The position numbers and the translations under genes are program-made. Of a stretch of DNA of 64,000 nt, positions 62,773 through 64,000 are shown in pieces (within the stretch, counting starts at the first letter, position 1; each line of letters begins with the position of its first letter). Where the stretch lies: contig NZ_CP107853.1 of the NCBI RefSeq assembly GCF_036013525.1, forward strand, positions 4,030,001-4,094,000, written 5' to 3'. This DNA is from Nonomuraea sp. NBC_00507 (GTDB lineage: Bacteria > Actinomycetota > Actinomycetes > Streptosporangiales > Streptosporangiaceae). The notes beneath the pieces were generated by a model that saw only the letters and a program-made list of their open reading frames with translations, was not told the origin of the DNA and did not search any database.

Positions 62773-62786
62773 TGAAACGTGTTCTA
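62773..62786. promoter_or_regulatory. KstR-like box upstream of the P450 gene
   Basis: TGAAACGTGTTCTA matches TNNAACNNGTTNNA at every fixed position. It lies in the P450 promoter, 42 bases before GTG 62731. In mycobacteria KstR represses cholesterol side-chain P450 genes through such sites. Confidence 0.6.
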
Positions 62787-63093
62787 TTACGGTCCTGTAC
62801 GGCCGTCAAGGAGAGTGAATGGTGGCCTCGCTGTTTCGCCTCGTGCCGTCGCCGCGCTGCGAGGCTCACCTGTGGCCTTGCTCGACCTCCGATGTCTCTT
62901 CCCGTGGACATTTCGGCAGCGTGGACGCGGTTCTCCGGACGGTAAACCCGGTTCACAGATCGGGCTTAGCTCTTTGCGAAGAATCTCCAGGTCACGGATC
63001 GGATGTTTCCCTCTTCTCACCCTTGACACATACCGGTAGCTCACACGAGCATCTGGAGACGAGACATCCGATGTATATGATGAAGGATGCGGT
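62787..63093. promoter_or_regulatory. Promoter-operator region of the fucose operon
   Basis: ACATC-C-GATGT (63064-63074) is a perfect palindrome next to a TATGAT -10-like hexamer (63076-63081), just before GTG 63094. ACATCCGAT occurs again on the minus strand (63006-62998), and TCCGATGT at 62888-62895. These repeats suggest a dedicated regulator, perhaps of the IclR or GntR family. The rest of this 307-bp region holds no credible gene. Confidence 0.5.
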
Positions 63094-63939
63094 GTGAAGC
63101 TGCTGCGAGTAGGACCTGTCGGACAGGAGCGGCCGGCCGTGCTGGATGACGCCGGCAACCTGCGCGACATAGGAGAGCCTGAGATCGATGGCGCCTTTCT
63201 CGCCTCCGGGGGAGTGGCACGCGTCCGCGAGGCGCTCGAGCGCGGTGACCTGCCGGTCATCGACGTCGAGGGGCTGCGCGTCGGCGCGCCGATCGCGCGA
63301 CCGGGCAAGATCGTCTGCATCGGCCTGAACTACAGCGACCACGCCGCGGAATCAGGCTTGGAGGCGCCGGCGGAGCCGGTCGTGTTCATGAAGGCTCCCA
63401 ACACCGTGATCGGCCCGTACGACGAGGTGCTCGTGCCGCGGGGGAGCGTGAAGACCGACTGGGAGGTCGAGCTGGCCGTGATCATCGGCCAGAAGGCCCG
63501 TTATCTGAGCAGCAAAGAGGAAGCGCTGGGTGTGATCGCCGGCTATGCGGTCGCCAACGACGTGTCCGAGCGCGAATTCCAGCTCGAGCGCGGCGGGCAG
63601 TGGGACAAAGGCAAGTCGTGCGAGACGTTCAACCCCCTCGGCCCGTGGCTGGTGACGGCCGACGAGGTCGGCGACCCGCAGAGCCTGTCGCTGCGGCTCT
63701 GGGTCAACGGCGAGCGCCGCCAGGACGGCGACACCAAGAACATGATCTTCGATGTGGCGGAGATCGTGCGTTACCTCAGCCAGTTCATGGTGCTGGAGCC
63801 GGGCGACGTCATCAATACGGGCACGCCGGCCGGTGTGGCCATGGGGATGCCTGGGCAGCCGTACCTGAAGGCCGGCGACGTGATGGAGCTGGAGATCGAG
63901 GGGCTGGGGCGGCAGCGGCAGACGGTGGGGCAGGCATGA
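63094..63939 (+). CDS. Fumarylacetoacetate hydrolase-family protein
   Basis: A 281-residue FAH-family hydrolase. The metal and active-site segments are KIVCIGLNYSDHAAESG, FMKAPNTVIGPYDEV and TDWEVELAVIIG, with GYAVANDVSEREFQLERGG and TGTPAGVAMGM in the C-terminal part. Next to a fuconate-dehydratase-like gene, it is likely the 2,4-diketo-3-deoxy-L-fuconate hydrolase of the non-phosphorylating L-fucose route. It overlaps the next gene by ATGA. Confidence 0.88.
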   Translation: MKLLRVGPVGQERPAVLDDAGNLRDIGEPEIDGAFLASGGVARVREALERGDLPVIDVEGLRVGAPIARPGKIVCIGLNYSDHAAESGLEAPAEPVVFMKAPNTVIGPYDEVLVPRGSVKTDWEVELAVIIGQKARYLSSKEEALGVIAGYAVANDVSEREFQLERGGQWDKGKSCETFNPLGPWLVTADEVGDPQSLSLRLWVNGERRQDGDTKNMIFDVAEIVRYLSQFMVLEPGDVINTGTPAGVAMGMPGQPYLKAGDVMELEIEGLGRQRQTVGQA

Positions 63940-64000
63940 CCGGAGCAGGGGCGACATACAAGATCGTCGGGATGGAGACGCACGATGTGCGGTTCCCGAC
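63936..64000 (+). CDS. Enolase-superfamily L-fuconate dehydratase, 5' part
   Basis: Only the first 21 codons are inside the window, including YKIVGMETHDVRFP. The DVRFP segment is typical of L-fuconate dehydratases in the enolase superfamily. The gene runs out of the window at 64000. Overlap with the FAH gene by ATGA supports one operon. Confidence 0.55.
   Translation, partial: MTGAGATYKIVGMETHDVRFP

Noticed and set aside
62819..63097. A 92-codon plus-strand frame in the gap before the FAH gene
   Set aside because: No ribosome site, an unlikely composition, and it overlaps the promoter-operator region.
1..64000. tRNA or rRNA genes
   Set aside because: No cloverleaf-like or rRNA-like sequence was recognised by eye in the window; a covariance search would be decisive.

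Overview
The window comes from a high-GC actinomycete. The N-terminally extended 2-oxoglutarate decarboxylase/dehydrogenase (kgd) with a DUF6104 protein just beyond it, the frequent GTG/TTG starts, ATGA start/stop overlaps and the gene families present fit Streptosporangiales, most likely a Nonomuraea-like genus. The genus is inference; no rRNA or tRNA gene was seen.

Region 1 (1-14.8 kb) is an accessory, defence-like region. It holds a short FtsX-like membrane protein, an OLD/RecF-like ATPase coupled to an XRE-TPR regulator, a HATPase anti-sigma-like protein, a decayed RelE-type toxin-antitoxin operon, an Rpn-like PD-(D/E)XK protein, a two-gene RNA repair cassette (RNA ligase-kinase, then a DUF504-EEP-2H-nucleotidyltransferase polyprotein), a DUF4143 ATPase and a frameshifted AbiEii-like nucleotidyltransferase. 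The RNA repair cassette is the most striking intact system.

Region 2 (15-30.9 kb) has a LexA-like repressor behind a quinone oxidoreductase, with a divergent TetR gene and twin operators. A berberine-bridge oxidase remnant abuts an orphan XRE antitoxin. Three tandem secreted trypsin-like proteases follow, one of which has lost its nucleophilic serine. Next come a thiolase-like enzyme, a VapBC pair, a second quinone oxidoreductase, a DUF2236 oxygenase, a PadR-DUF4097 operon, DUF6104 and a Fic protein.

Region 3 (31-50 kb) is mostly core or metabolic: kgd, a B3/4-domain protein, an ArsR-MFS pair whose transporter gene starts and ends in copies of a 71-bp repeat, a glutathionyl-hydroquinone reductase, an MBL hydrolase and an SDR. 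A six-gene sugar operon follows (ROK, ABC importer, Gfo/Idh/MocA oxidoreductase, TIM-barrel isomerase). Convergent to it lies a PPOX-ferredoxin-alcohol dehydrogenase operon.

Region 4 (50-64 kb) holds a minisatellite, a minus-strand glycosyltransferase-methyltransferase-prenyltransferase-like-DUF1702 cluster, and a divergent GDP-mannose 4,6-dehydratase. An IS605-type element (tnpA plus tnpB) has split an AraC gene that also lost its ligand domain. After it come a winged-helix/SRPBCC pair, a DUF2000 protein, an AbiEi/DUF559-type protein, a CYP125/142-like P450 and the start of an L-fucose catabolic operon (FAH-family hydrolase, then a fuconate dehydratase cut by the window end).

A palindrome matching the KstR-type consensus TNNAACNNGTTNNA lies upstream of the PPOX operon, the gmd gene and the P450, and a degenerate copy precedes the MBL gene. 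This hints at a shared TetR-family lipid/steroid regulator. Gene functions rest on motif recognition only; no database search was possible.
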